In this document: one piece after another, positions 24,501 through 37,100 of the stretch
Numbering within the stretch: the stretch's first letter is position 1
Layout: each line of letters begins with the position of its first letter
NCBI GenBank assembly: GCA_036244855.1
Contig: BQKZ01002248.1
Location: forward strand, 1 to 58,029
Length of the DNA stretch: 58,029 nt
DNA from: Temnopleurus reevesii
Taxonomy: Eukaryota > Echinodermata > Echinoidea > Temnopleuroida > Temnopleuridae
Direction: 5' to 3'
Notes under the pieces: model-generated
The model's database searches: none
Told to the model about the DNA's origin: nothing
Seen by the model: only the letters and a program-made list of their open reading frames with translations
Translations under genes and position numbers: made by a program

Positions 24501-27500
24501 CTATAAGATGTTCTATGATCCCTTGGGAAAGTGGTGCATTGTTGTCAGAGAACCCTATATTTGCAATGTAGTGAAAGAAATGTCAATAGAACCTCATCTA
24601 TACAATATGTGTGAATTTATTCTTTGAGATTTAATTGCAAATACAATGTGTCGAGGTTTGACAAGTATTATATTTGACTTTTCAGAGTATCATACGTGCA
24701 TCAAGAAATAAATGAATTGGACTCAATACCATTTTCCTTCTTTTTCTGTTCTTCTTCTTTTTCTTCTTCTTTTTCTTCTTCCTCTTTATCTTCTTTTTTT
24801 CTTCTTCTTTTTCTTCTTTTTCCCCTTATTTTTCCTATTCTTTTTTAACTTCATCTATCTCCTCTTTCTTATTCTTCTTCTGTGTCCTTTTTGTTCTTCC
24901 TTTTCCTCTTCTTTTTTTAACTTTGTCTTCCTCCTCCTTCTCTTTCTTTGTCTTCTTCGTCTTCTTCTTCTTTATTCCCCTTTCCTATGTTGTCCTTTCC
25001 TCCTGCAGTTTTCATGAAACATTTAGTCATATAGAATGAACTATTGTTGGTGACTATTGAACATTTTTATTTCATTTTTAATTTATATACATTTATTTAC
25101 CACTCGCAGGTTAAATTTCCCTGTTCAGCCCTGTTTCAAAGGGGTCCAATTATTGACATCACATGTCCTTTTATGTTGATTAATCATTGATTTCAGCAAA
25201 AGGCTAAAGATTAAATGTTGAAATTATTTTGTCTCATTTATTTATCATCTTGATATTATAGTTTCTTGATATTTGTAGATAATCAGATGATGTCCCACCT
25301 GTAAGATTAGTTCATATTAATTGGAAAACCGGGGAATGATAAGATTAACTATTCATGGAAAACGGTCACATGTACAATCCTCCTCGGTGTAGTAACATTT
25401 CCTGTTTACTCATGTTATGATATCACATCCGCTTCACAAGCACCACTTACAGCGATTGCTCTTTCTGTGTTAATTCTTTTTTCAGATGTGTCTTCACTGG
25501 TGCCACCTATGGAAGCATGCTTTCCTGCCAAGCTGAGCGTGAGACAAAACAGTCAAATAGAGTCACCCATTCCCATGGCGTCTCATCTTACTCATGATGT
25601 CTATCGCAGAAAAACAGCCTTTTTACGGACGACCACTTCCTACCAGGGAGGTGGGCGGTTACCAAGGACAGTACCCAGTAGCCAAAGTAGAAAGAGTTTA
25701 CTACCGCGTGGCAAGGAACAAGAAAGCACAGATTCAGAGAATGACTCGAGCAAGAGGTATCGAGGCAGGCACTCTTCTGGCAATGTTAGAAAGCACAAAG
25801 TAACAGCTAATTACCTAATGGCTTTCAGGAACTCTATTCCAAAGTATCAGTGGAATGGTGGTAATCTCATCATAAGACACAGGATGAGTGTGGACGATGG
25901 ACTTTCGAGTGTGGATCTATCTAGCACAACGCCTTTTGATCTTTGTATAACTCTCCTCTCGCTCCTGGAGAAGTTATGCTCAAGCGAAGCCATGAATGCA
26001 GCTCACAGGAATTCCTTAAGTCTCTTCCTTGCGCCACAACTGACCAACTTGCTGGTTAAGATTGATCACCAATGCAGTGGTGATGGTATCAACTTGGATT
26101 ACAACTGGGGGCCGGAACTCCTAGGATCACTCAAGAGACTTATCCTGCGCATTGTCCTCAAGGTTTGTCTCTACAGTCTGACACAGCACCAGAAGATCCT
26201 TGAGCTGTCTTCCAGTGGCTTGCTGGAGTCTCTTCTATCAGAAGCCAAGAGCTCTGCACAGAAGATCATGCATTCTCTCTCTGAGAGGTCCAAGGAGAAA
26301 GAAGATGACTTTGCACGAGATGAAGCGGATGAACCGGAGGTGTCTGATTCTGTCTTTGAAGGGCCAGGAGATGATAAAGGAGGGTTGCATAAGAAGGGTC
26401 CAGCCATTGGAAAATTTGAAGTGGATGCCGCTTGCCTGACATATATCAGTGAAATCCTGCAAGGTGTTCTTCTCCTCCTGTCGTATGTCATGTACAGTTG
26501 CCATGATAACCAAACTGTTTTAACACAGGGATTAGCAATGTTAAATGAGTTTGAGGAAAATGGAGGATACCATTTGTTTCTGATGGTGATTGAAGCAATG
26601 GACCAGATGTTGTCGGGTGGGGAGGACGATGGTGAGAAGGTGCGCAGCATCAAGGAGATCATTATCTCCTTGGTAACATGTATGTGTAAGCTCATCACTG
26701 CTACAAAGAAGGCCAAGTTAGAATATCTACATAAATTCCAATGCCTGAAGAGAACACACAGCAACTGTGATTACAGTCACTATATGCACCACCATCATAG
26801 CATGCTAGGCATGACCTACACTGCCTTTGAAGAAGACAAGCAGGGTCACTCTGACTCTGGTCATGTAGCGAGCGGTGGGTTGATGGATAGGAGTCCCATC
26901 AGAGCAAATAGGAGCAAATGCTGCATCGCTACGGTGGTGGATGTGGTCCTTGAGTTGATTTCTAAAGTGCAATGTAGGGTAACCCTTGTGCGGTTGCTAG
27001 GAATGCTAGAACAAGGTGGGATCTGCTGTTGCATACCACCACACGTAATCCTCAGCAAACTGTTGCATTCTATCGAGAATAGATCCCTAGCACTATCAAA
27101 CTATTTGCTTAGTGTCATTGCGAAGCTGATCCTGGAACAGTTGCGTGGTGGAGAAAAGACTGAAGCCATTCCAGTTGATCTATGTCCGGAGTGTGTTCAG
27201 TTGGAGGCAAGACGCAAACTGACGGGCAGACAGGATATTGGGAGCATAACTGATAGTAGGACTAGTGACAGTGCGATTGGAAGTGATGGTAGTATCCAAG
27301 ATGCTGACATCACCAAGTCTCGCTGGCAAGTGTTAGGAACGTATGCCAATCTTATCACAAGTGGAGTGAATGAGATCCTGAGTATCCAGGTAGCTAGACA
27401 TCTACTGCATCTCGTCAAGCATGGCAATTACAACATCAAACAAGAGCTCTACCTCCACGTCTACCTACCATGCTTTGAATCCTCAAGACCAATCGGCTTG

Positions 27501-30500
27501 GAAGAGTCTGTTGGACCTACTACCAGGCTACCGTACCGCATCACCTCATCAGCTGTCTTGGAGTATTGCTTCAGTGCTCTGCCGATTCTCTTAACCTCTA
27601 CCTTTGCCCAAGAGCTGTTCCTCAGCCAAGGAGGGCTGAATCAACTCCTGCACCTACTGCAGCTGGAAACAACAAGACCCCATGTCCTACAGGTCTTTGA
27701 GGTCATTATTCTCTCAGGGGATGAGGAGAAGATGAGGCGAGAACGGAGTAATACAACAGACAGTGGACTAAGTGCAGCATCATCGGTGACTTCAGCTAGC
27801 TCTTCTTCACAACTCAGATCCAATACATCTCGTTCAAAAAGAGACCATGCAAGCACTGTTGTTAGTGTCCTCGATGCATTCACTGGCATCGTCCAAGAAG
27901 TCATCCCTGAAGACTTGCATACTAAGAGTGACAGTTCTGATAGCAGCAGCCATCTCAACCATTCTGGAGGATTACATGAGCGCTCCATTGACAGACTCCT
28001 CTCCTCATATGACATAGTGGATGAACCCTTTGAAAGTATGGGACACCAGAGCATTGAGTCAGTACTAGGCACACTGCATGAGGGCGTGCCAGCCATGCCT
28101 GAAAGAACTACAGTCATGTCTGACAGCAATAGTTCAGACTCCTCCCAGGCAAACACAATGACCCCTACAAAACTCTTCATGCCGAAGGACAGTATCAGCA
28201 TCCTGCCAGACACGCAGCTTGCCATGACCAGTGATGTCTGGAGAACTTGTGCCAATCTCATTGTATACAGTCAGGGTTTCTCTGAGCATTTCATGCAGAG
28301 TCCTGTGTCAGGTCAGATCCACACCATCTTGAATGAATCCTTCCTTGCCCTAGCACAGATTACAAAGGAATGTGAGGTCCTGGAGATCGGTCTAGAAGCT
28401 CTCCAGGACTCCAGCAGGAATTACACTGAGGATGAGATGAAGAAGAGAGATAGGTTTCACATCACACTCAGCATTGTGGGATCTCTCATGAGGATACAAC
28501 TCAAATTATCCAAAGAAGTAGCTGCTGGCAAGTTTGAGGTAAGTGAAAAGGAAATTATTTTTTAAAGATTTTTCCAATAGGTTTCCATGACAGATTATTG
28601 ATGATCACACCCAAACGCTTAGGGGATGTTGCTACAAAGTTGCAATTCAATGTAGATCGCAAATCAAATGCAAATCATTTGCAAATTGAAATGTGCATTT
28701 TTATTCGCTCATGGTATGCACTTTTAACAATCAATGACTTTGATTGGTGCTTCCGAACAACTGCAACTTGCGATCAATTACAAATTTTGGAAAACACCCC
28801 TTGGCTAGTCAGTAGCAGTCTTATAAGCTGACAAGGTGTACATATGTTTAATTTTGCATGATATCTGATATCTACATAGATGCCTCATATGTTTGTTTTT
28901 TTAAGTTAAGATATAATCAATGTTATTTCCTATTTCAACCAATTTTGCTTTTGTTATAGTAGCCAAATCATCTAATTATGATTTTTAGTTTAGCTAATTC
29001 TGGAAAGAGCATTCATGCCACTAATCCCCTCTTCATGATATAAATTCTACAAGGTTAATCAGGTAGATTATTTGTACATTTATACTTGTTTGCTATTTGG
29101 TTTGATCTGTTTGATTGATTCACCAATGTAGCCTTAATGTAAGACCAATGATTACTTAAATGAGGATTATTTGGATTAATTTGTGGTTTTAGCATATCGG
29201 GGTAAAGTGTGCATCTTATTTTTATCTTGAAGGCAAATGCCATTTACAAGCATAGTCATAGCAAAGAATTATTTTATGGGTTTCAATCATTCCAATTGAC
29301 ACATTAAAAGAGTTTTTTATCAGAGATTTTCCCTCAAGGATTCTGTGTGTAGTCTTTCCCAATGATAGACCATTAACGACTGCAATATTCACAAAGAACA
29401 TTAAACCATGAGCTTTAGGTTGAAGAGATACATGATTGACAGTAGTAAAAAAAAATATTAAATTACTCATACTAGTCATCACATCACTAATTCATTTGAA
29501 GGCTGCAGTGAGCCTGTCTAGAGTAAACAGAAACAAAACTTCTGCCATTGATATCAAAGCTTTACCCAATACTACTAATCCACCAAAGCATTCAAGGAAT
29601 TCTGTGCAGTTTTCAGTGGGGAGAATCCTTGAGGAGTTGACATTATCCTTTAATTTCATGATCTGTTAAAACTAGCCTGCATTTAATCTTCTTTTGTAAT
29701 GATTTAATCATATCTATCTTCACCATACTTATTTTCATTGTTTGGGTTTTTTTTCGATACAATGTATGTACAAAACGGACCAACACAACAATGCAAGATG
29801 GGAAAAAATCCATTTACATAGTATTATTTCCATCAAACTATGTATCTGCTTTAAACATACTTTAATATTTAAAAAAAATATGCCCTGCATATTATCAACT
29901 GTGTATTGTTTTTATGACCATTGTGGGTTGGGTTGAACAAACATAAATCTAAAAGTCAGAGATAATCTTTGGTCAATATCTGTAAGTTATTAATGCTTGT
30001 GTACATGTACATTGTACCCTGGATCTAGTTCATGTACATCAATATTTGGCATGTACAATATTACCTGCTCATCTTTTTTATAATGGAAATAGCATGCATA
30101 TTGATAAAAGTGGCATTTTGTATTTGATCCTAACATCTTTGCTTAAAGGAAAGAATTTGCAATGCTCTAAAACTAGAGAAGTATGTAAAATGATATTTAT
30201 GCTGTGGGTTTACAGAACATGTTTAACAGCACAGATGAACTTTGAATACAGTAATAGATTGCTTGAAGGGCACATTGAACTTTTAGATTCATGTTTTTCA
30301 AGATTCAAAATTTGATAAAAGCTGTAATAATGGGTCTAAAAAGGGAAATTCTCATGATAGGAAGTAAATATCAGTTAACTTCCAGGATATTCTGAAGGAT
30401 TTCAAGCAGGAACCACCTTTGATTGATTGTTTGCAGATATGTCAATTATTAACCAAAAAGATGCAAAACCACATGATTTGATTTTTTGTTTTTAAGCATA

Positions 30501-33500
30501 ATCTGTAAATGATTATTTTGAACTGCGGTTTTCAAAGGAAATACATATATAAACAGAGATTATAAAATCAAATATTGTACATACTTACACATCTGGGGCC
30601 TGTAACATAAAAGAGATATGATTAATTACAAATTGGTCGTATCTCCATGATGGATGTTTTGCCATAGACTAACTTATGATTACTTAAGTACATGTATTAT
30701 TGTATCTTTTGTATCTTTTATGTTACAGGCCCCTGATGTGATAAAAGTTGTGTGTAGATTTTGTTTTTCTGCTATAAACTTCCAGGATATCTCAAGTTTA
30801 TGATGAGGAATATGGAAGCATTATATTAACACTCGGTCTATGTCTAAAATAAGTGATTGATTTGTTATTTAAATCTATTTAGACTAATTAATATTCATTC
30901 TTTATACCACTGTCATACGTAGGGTGAAGGAATGAATCACATTCTGTTCAATGTGAAGCATCACCTGTTGGAATCCAACCTCCTTGGATCTAGTCTTGGT
31001 AGGACTGTGGTGGATACGCTCCTCAAGCTTGCTCAGCTAGAACCACTTGATTCGTCTCAATACCAGATTTGTAACCTCGCAAGAAATTCAGTGAGTAGCA
31101 TGGGTTTTAGAAGTCTTTGAGTTGAGTAGGGAATAGATTTTAAGATATGATTTATAAGATGATAAAAATCCAGCTTGCTCAACTAGAACCACTTGATTCG
31201 TCTCAATACCAGATTTGTAACCTCGCAAGAAATTCAGTGAGTATCAGAGGTTTTAGAAGTCTTTGAAGTCTTTGAGTTGAGTAGGGAATAGATTTTAAGA
31301 TATGATTTATAAGATGATAAAAATCCAGCTTGCTCAGCTAGAACCTCTTGATTCGTCTCAATACCAGATTTGTAACCTCGCAAGAAATTCAGTGAGTATC
31401 AGAGGTTTTAGAAGTCTTTGAAGTCTTTGAGTTGAGTAGGAAATAGATTTTAAGATATGATTTATAAGATGATAAAAATCCAGCTTGCTCAGCTAGAACC
31501 ACTTGATTCGTATCAATACCAGATATGAAACCTCGCAAGAAATTCAGTGCTAAAAATAGTGAGATATTATGATGATCTATCTTCCAACCCCTCACCAAAG
31601 AGTCAGTGAGTAATGGTTAATACCAATATGACACAATGTGTAGAAGTTGGTAGAATTTTAGAATAAAGGCTGATCTGGTGATGATTTTACTAAAAAATAT
31701 GTGTTTGAATACCAATTTATAAATCAAAAGAGAACAAGAAAAGTAACAAATTTGTGAGGTTTTTGCCTGTTTTTTGTGTGTGTTTGCAAGACTACGTAGA
31801 TATGACACATTAATTGATGTGATGTTATTTTGCCTAGCCCAAGGATGATGCTGTTGATGGTCTGAACTGGAATCTTGAGGAACTCCAGGAAGCCTCAGAC
31901 GACCAGAGCAGTGAACTCAGTGATCTATGGAGCGCTGAAGGTGGCTATGAGGCCGATAGCGAGAGGGAAGAGAGAGAAGATGCATTGTCAAGTAAGATTT
32001 TCTGCCAGTTTAGAATTATTGCTATAACCTTGAAAACATGCTAGACAGAGCAGTGAATGGGTGTGATCTGTGTGCTAAATTGGCTATTAGGATGATCATG
32101 AAAGAGAACAAGATGTATTTATGTCCAAGATTTTTTTCTAATTTTGAAAATATTACTGTATCATGATAACACTCATGAAGCTCTTTGGGTTGCTCATGGA
32201 GGGTATGAGAAAAGAAGATAGCATTTCAGATTAATTTACAACTGTAGCAAAAATTAAAATAATAATATTAATGAAGACACAGTGCAAGGAGAGGGGAAAT
32301 GTTTTTACAAGTGAGGCCTTCTCTGGGGTTAGAAATTACCACAACTTTAGAGCACCAATTGTGATAGATGAGAGAGCTGCATGAACTATTGATTACTGAA
32401 AGGAGCTTTGAGAAAATGATGGATGTAAAAGTGAAATTCCATCTGGCTTTCAAATGCGTTGCTTAGTGAGGCCCTTAAATTCTTGGCTTACTACCAACGA
32501 CATTTATAAGCTTTCAAAGTATTATGCTACTTAACCTAAATTATTTTTGCCCTTGCTTGTTGTTTGTTGTGGTGAAGGAACAATACCATAATTTTTCAGG
32601 CTTGTAATATTCACAGATATTTTCAATATGTTGACACTAAAATGTGCATGGATTAATGAAGCATAAGGAAACCACAAAAGCTTCCATTTTAGATAAGAGA
32701 GATGTAATACTTGTAATAAGATATAACTGAAACTGATCTGCACTGCATGTTCCAGGTACATTGTGATATTTTACAGAATATTTTTAAAGGCAATGGCGGA
32801 TATTGTGGAGAATCAAAATAAGATTTAGCTGATTCAGCTTATGCAATGTTAAATACTCTACAGATTTGGCCATAACAGGAATCAATCAGTGTTTGGGTTC
32901 ATTGGTCCAGTATTACTGCAATGCACCGTGCACTGGTAAAATTTCTGTCGGAAGTTTTGGCGAACACAGTGTGCACCGTTTCGCTAGCCCAAAGCCACAT
33001 ATTTTCTGAGCAATTATTTTATTTTTTTATACTCTTTTTTGGACAGTAGATGTTAATTTTATTATGTCATTATTTGAGATATTCTTAATTTTAAGGATAT
33101 TGAAAGGGTCGCATACATTTGAACTAGTTTTGGCACTGATTTTGCATTGTTAAAGGATGCCTTTAATTCAAGGGAAGACTTTGTTTTTATCTGTAACTTG
33201 ATATGAATCTTCTTCCCTCGTCAAAATAATGGCATCGGGTCATGGAAGTTCAAGTTCAAGTTAATGGATGTATATATATGTACTTTGTGCGCAAGACACA
33301 AGATAATGTCATGAGATATGGTGCAAAGAAACATTAAGCAATTAAACATGAGATATATGCAAATCTTCAAGGCACTATCATGTTGATAATGTCAATTGTT
33401 TTGTAGCTGCATTTGATGTATTATGTTTGTATTCTCTGAAAGTGTGCTTCAAAACAAAGCAAAAATAATAGGGTCATGCCGATTGTAACATATATTTAAC

Positions 33501-34045
33501 TGTATGCTATGTTTCAATATCTGAAAGAAAAAAGGATTTTTTACAAAATGTTTTCAATATAACCTTCTTGCTTTATTTATTTCACAATAGATAACAAACC
33601 TGACAGAGAAGACCTAATTTTTGCTCAGTCTCAGCAGTCCTTAGTATACCCGGAGGTAAGATCCTATCTATTGATAAGCTATAATGCAAGTCAGAATTTG
33701 GTGCTTACCTGTTATCACAATAACAACCCAGAATCATCAGATCATTTGTATTGTTCTGTGACTTGCACTGTTCGCTCTGGCATATAAAAATGCCGGGCTC
33801 AGTGCATAACCTATTGCAAATGCTTACGCTCCCTTTGAATCAATTCCTCTTAATTCTTCGTAATTTCATTTTGACTTCACTGAAGTTTCAATCTCTTTTC
33901 ATTTTACTTCTGTCTTCAAACATTTCATGCTTAGATTCAGCAACTCCTCTTTATGCAGAGATATTATAGTTAGAGTCTGTAATGTACAGTTGCTTTCCAA
34001 TTATCTATTTTTTTAATGAGGGGAAATTCAGATGTAGATGAATGA

Positions 34046-34114
<69 letters not shown>

Positions 34115-37100
34115 AAATACATGTACATGTGTATAGTTCAATATTGTACTGCAACAAGTTGAGTGGTATTATCAGAATGTGCACAGTGTAAGTACTTGAA
34201 GTAATGACTGCACACTCATGTACTATCTATAGGTATGTCAGATGATGCTAGAGGTCCTACCAACCACCGGTGGGTCTACCAAGAGGAACGTTCTCTGCTT
34301 CCTCCTCAATCAGCTCATATCTCTGGTGAAGGGTAATGAGTCTTGTAAGACTAGTCTCAACAGGTGTGGTGTGCCATCCATCATCTTGGACGGATACAGA
34401 GCCATCCTGCAGGACAATCACAAAGACACTAGCGGTAAGCAGAGAATGGTGTAAATTGATTCTTTTTGTTTAGTTTTTTGTTTTTCTTCTCATCAATCTT
34501 GTGTGGGATTCAATGTAGTTATACAATATTGATGATGACGATGGTCATGGTGGTGATGATAATGGTGGTGATGATGATATCTACAATGATGACGACGATG
34601 ACGATGGTGACAACGATAATGATGATGATTGTGATGGTGATGACAATGACGATTGTGATGGGGATAGTGATGGTGATTATGATTGATAATGATCGTGGTG
34701 GAGCTTGGCGTGTTTTCTTATACTGTCTTATATTTCTTTTTCTTACATCTCTTTGCATATATAATGTGTCTTAAAATAATGACTTGTTTGTTTGTTTTTA
34801 ACTTTGATAAGAAAAGGTGTACTTTATGTTTGTCTTATTGTCCTTGGTACTGACTTTCCTCTTCTTGACCTTGTATGTTTCAGTTGAAAGAACCTTGCTT
34901 CTGGAGTTGTTTTCTGAGCTGGTTGAAAGTAGCATCACTTCATCTCAACTCAGAGGATATCTTTCTCTCTTTCAATCACCTACATCTCCCATGGTAAGTT
35001 ATTACACTTTTAGCACCTGCTGGGTTAAATTGTCATAATGACAATGATGGATGGTCATTGGTTATGAATAGAATTGGAAGGAGGTCTTTTTAATTGTGGG
35101 GTTTTACGATAGATTCGTATTGCACTTTTCTATCATGGCTCTGATTGTTCTTATAGAGTAATGAAACAATGATGTCACTGTCTTTTGTCATAGCATAGTG
35201 TTGGATCTATAGGACTCAAGCTGTGCAGGCCGGAGCTGGGAATTAAATTGGTAATAACCGATGTGATCACTGAAGCTTTTTAGTTGTTGATTTTTTTTTA
35301 ACAAAAAGTATGTGAAGAAGGGTAAATCTTGGTAACTCACCTTTAAATTCTTTTTATTAACCTCAGTGCTCAGCATATTCTTGGGTCACATCAAAATGTT
35401 TGGGTAAATGCTTGCATTGACTGACAACACTCAGCGGAGCTTTGTCGTTAACAAAAGCAGCACTTGCTTGATTTCTTTTCTAAAGACATTGTCCACTGTA
35501 TAGGAGCCAATTAGATATCATGCTCAATGTGATCTCTTTCTATAGCCCGTCATTTTCATTGTAAAATGTTATTACTGACGTGCTGTATGTGTATATTAGG
35601 GCATATATTTACATTCTGTATCCTTATTTTCCTTCTGCAGAGTTGTCTGCTATCAACCTTATTAACCATTGCCAGCAGTGCCATCACCCAGCCAGCCACT
35701 ACCATCAACTTTCCAGTGCTGTGTGATCCCTCCGCAACACAACACCCCTCTCTACCAGTGAGAATGGATCCGTCCAGCACACCAGAGCTCAATGCTTGGT
35801 CTGCTGCTGCAACACACCTTCCCCTCAAGAGCAACATGGTATGGACTGTTCCACTCAGTAAGGGGGTTGGTGTAGCTATGTGGCTGAAGACAGAGGAGAG
35901 GAGGAAAGGAGATGTAGGAGTAGACAAGAACAAGAAGAGTAAAACAAGAACAAGACATCTGCCAAATTCTTCCAGTGCCTCATCAATAGCAAGCTGTGAG
36001 ATATTCTTTAATTTTTTCATTTATTATTGTCATATTTTTAGAATAGTGTCTAAAATTGTAATTTCAGCAATGATAATAAAATTGCTATTTATATATTACC
36101 AAACCACTTTGTTGAGTGCTCAATACGTTATATATTATAGCATTGTCGTGATTTTTTAAAAAGAAAACGATATCGCTAAGATCTAGAATTATGTTATTAC
36201 ATCTTTAGCAATGTTATGTGTTTTTCAGACAACATGTCAAGAAACTCTCACCTGACGTCCTCCCCATCCAAGTCAGGGTTGAAAGGTCGCCAGCCAGACC
36301 TCCATCTAGTGACCCTCGGAACCCGTGAGATGACCTTTGAGGTTTGGCTTGAATCCAAGACTTCCAAGCTGATCTTCAGGTAATGTCAATCCTGAAACAA
36401 ATGGCCTTCGTTCAACCACAATGTCCTATTTTTTTCAAGAATATAATCAAGCTTTAATTGTTTGTACTAAATGATGGGCACGTAGATATTTTTAGAACTA
36501 ATAAAGCCTTGCAAATATTTCCTTTCTTTGTGAAAAATCCATGAATGATCTATTGTTACGCTGTGCTCATTTTTCATCTAATCTCTGATGTGAAAGATTT
36601 TGAATTAAAGATTGAATCTCTAACAAATTCATTAATATAATGTACGTACAATGGCATGAGACAAAACAATACATTTAGAATTAAAATGATGTCAAAATCT
36701 GTCAAATCTTTTGTAGATTTCTTCATTCTCGCAATTAATTATCTGGCAATAATCAATTGCAAGAATGAGGAAAAACACTAAATGGCTTTACGGGGCAAGT
36801 CACTATTGAATGAAAGGTATTAGCAATAAAAACTGCTTTAAACAGCTCAATGTTATTCAAATATTCATTTCCTGACCCAAACTGCCCTCCATGTTACAGG
36901 ATAAGCCAGACGTCAAATGGGAAGACTGCATTACTTTCAGAGACAGTCTGTGCTGGTATGCTGACCAGCGGTCAATGGGAGCACCTGGTAGTGACCTATC
37001 ATGAAAGGAAAGATGAATCGATGATTCTTGGCATGGTGAGATTAATTAGCCAAATAAAAATTTGCGAGTCGGTGTGGAACTATGCGTCCATTGTAGATCT

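Larger units (their letters stand above)
17992..25485. other. LYST intron 4 (7.5 kb, contains assembly gap)
   Basis: Largest intron in the window. Contains the (AAT)n repeat, MITE copy 2, the gap with its inverted-repeat flanks, dispersed repeat copy B, a TATATAGCGC repeat, a tRNA-derived fragment and a 290-bp pyrimidine tract. Otherwise AT-rich, with no supportable gene. Confidence 0.6.
28539..30922. other. LYST intron 5
   Basis: 2.4 kb AT-rich, with two Harbinger-like MITEs (28622-28800 and 30596-30732) and nothing else I can name. Confidence 0.6.
31028..31560 (+). repeat. 155-bp tandem array spanning exon 6 end and intron 6
   Basis: Four units start at 31028, 31174, 31329 and 31484. Spacing is 146, 155 and 155 bp; the 9-bp difference is an extra AAGTCTTTG in the later intron parts. 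Each unit contains the 63-nt coding piece, its donor and about 90 bp of intron. The units are nearly identical, indicating recent duplication. It is not a CRISPR: units are contiguous, with no spacers. Confidence 0.92.

Noticed and set aside
24712..25017. Phe/Leu-rich membrane-protein-like frame
   Set aside because: Translation of a polypyrimidine tract.
26171..26764. 197-codon antisense frame across LYST exon 5 (also 27641-28261)
   Set aside because: Shadow of a strongly supported sense exon with clear homology.
31028..31560. CRISPR array or coding repeat domain
   Set aside because: Units are contiguous with no spacers, contain intron sequence and splice donors, and this is an animal gene.
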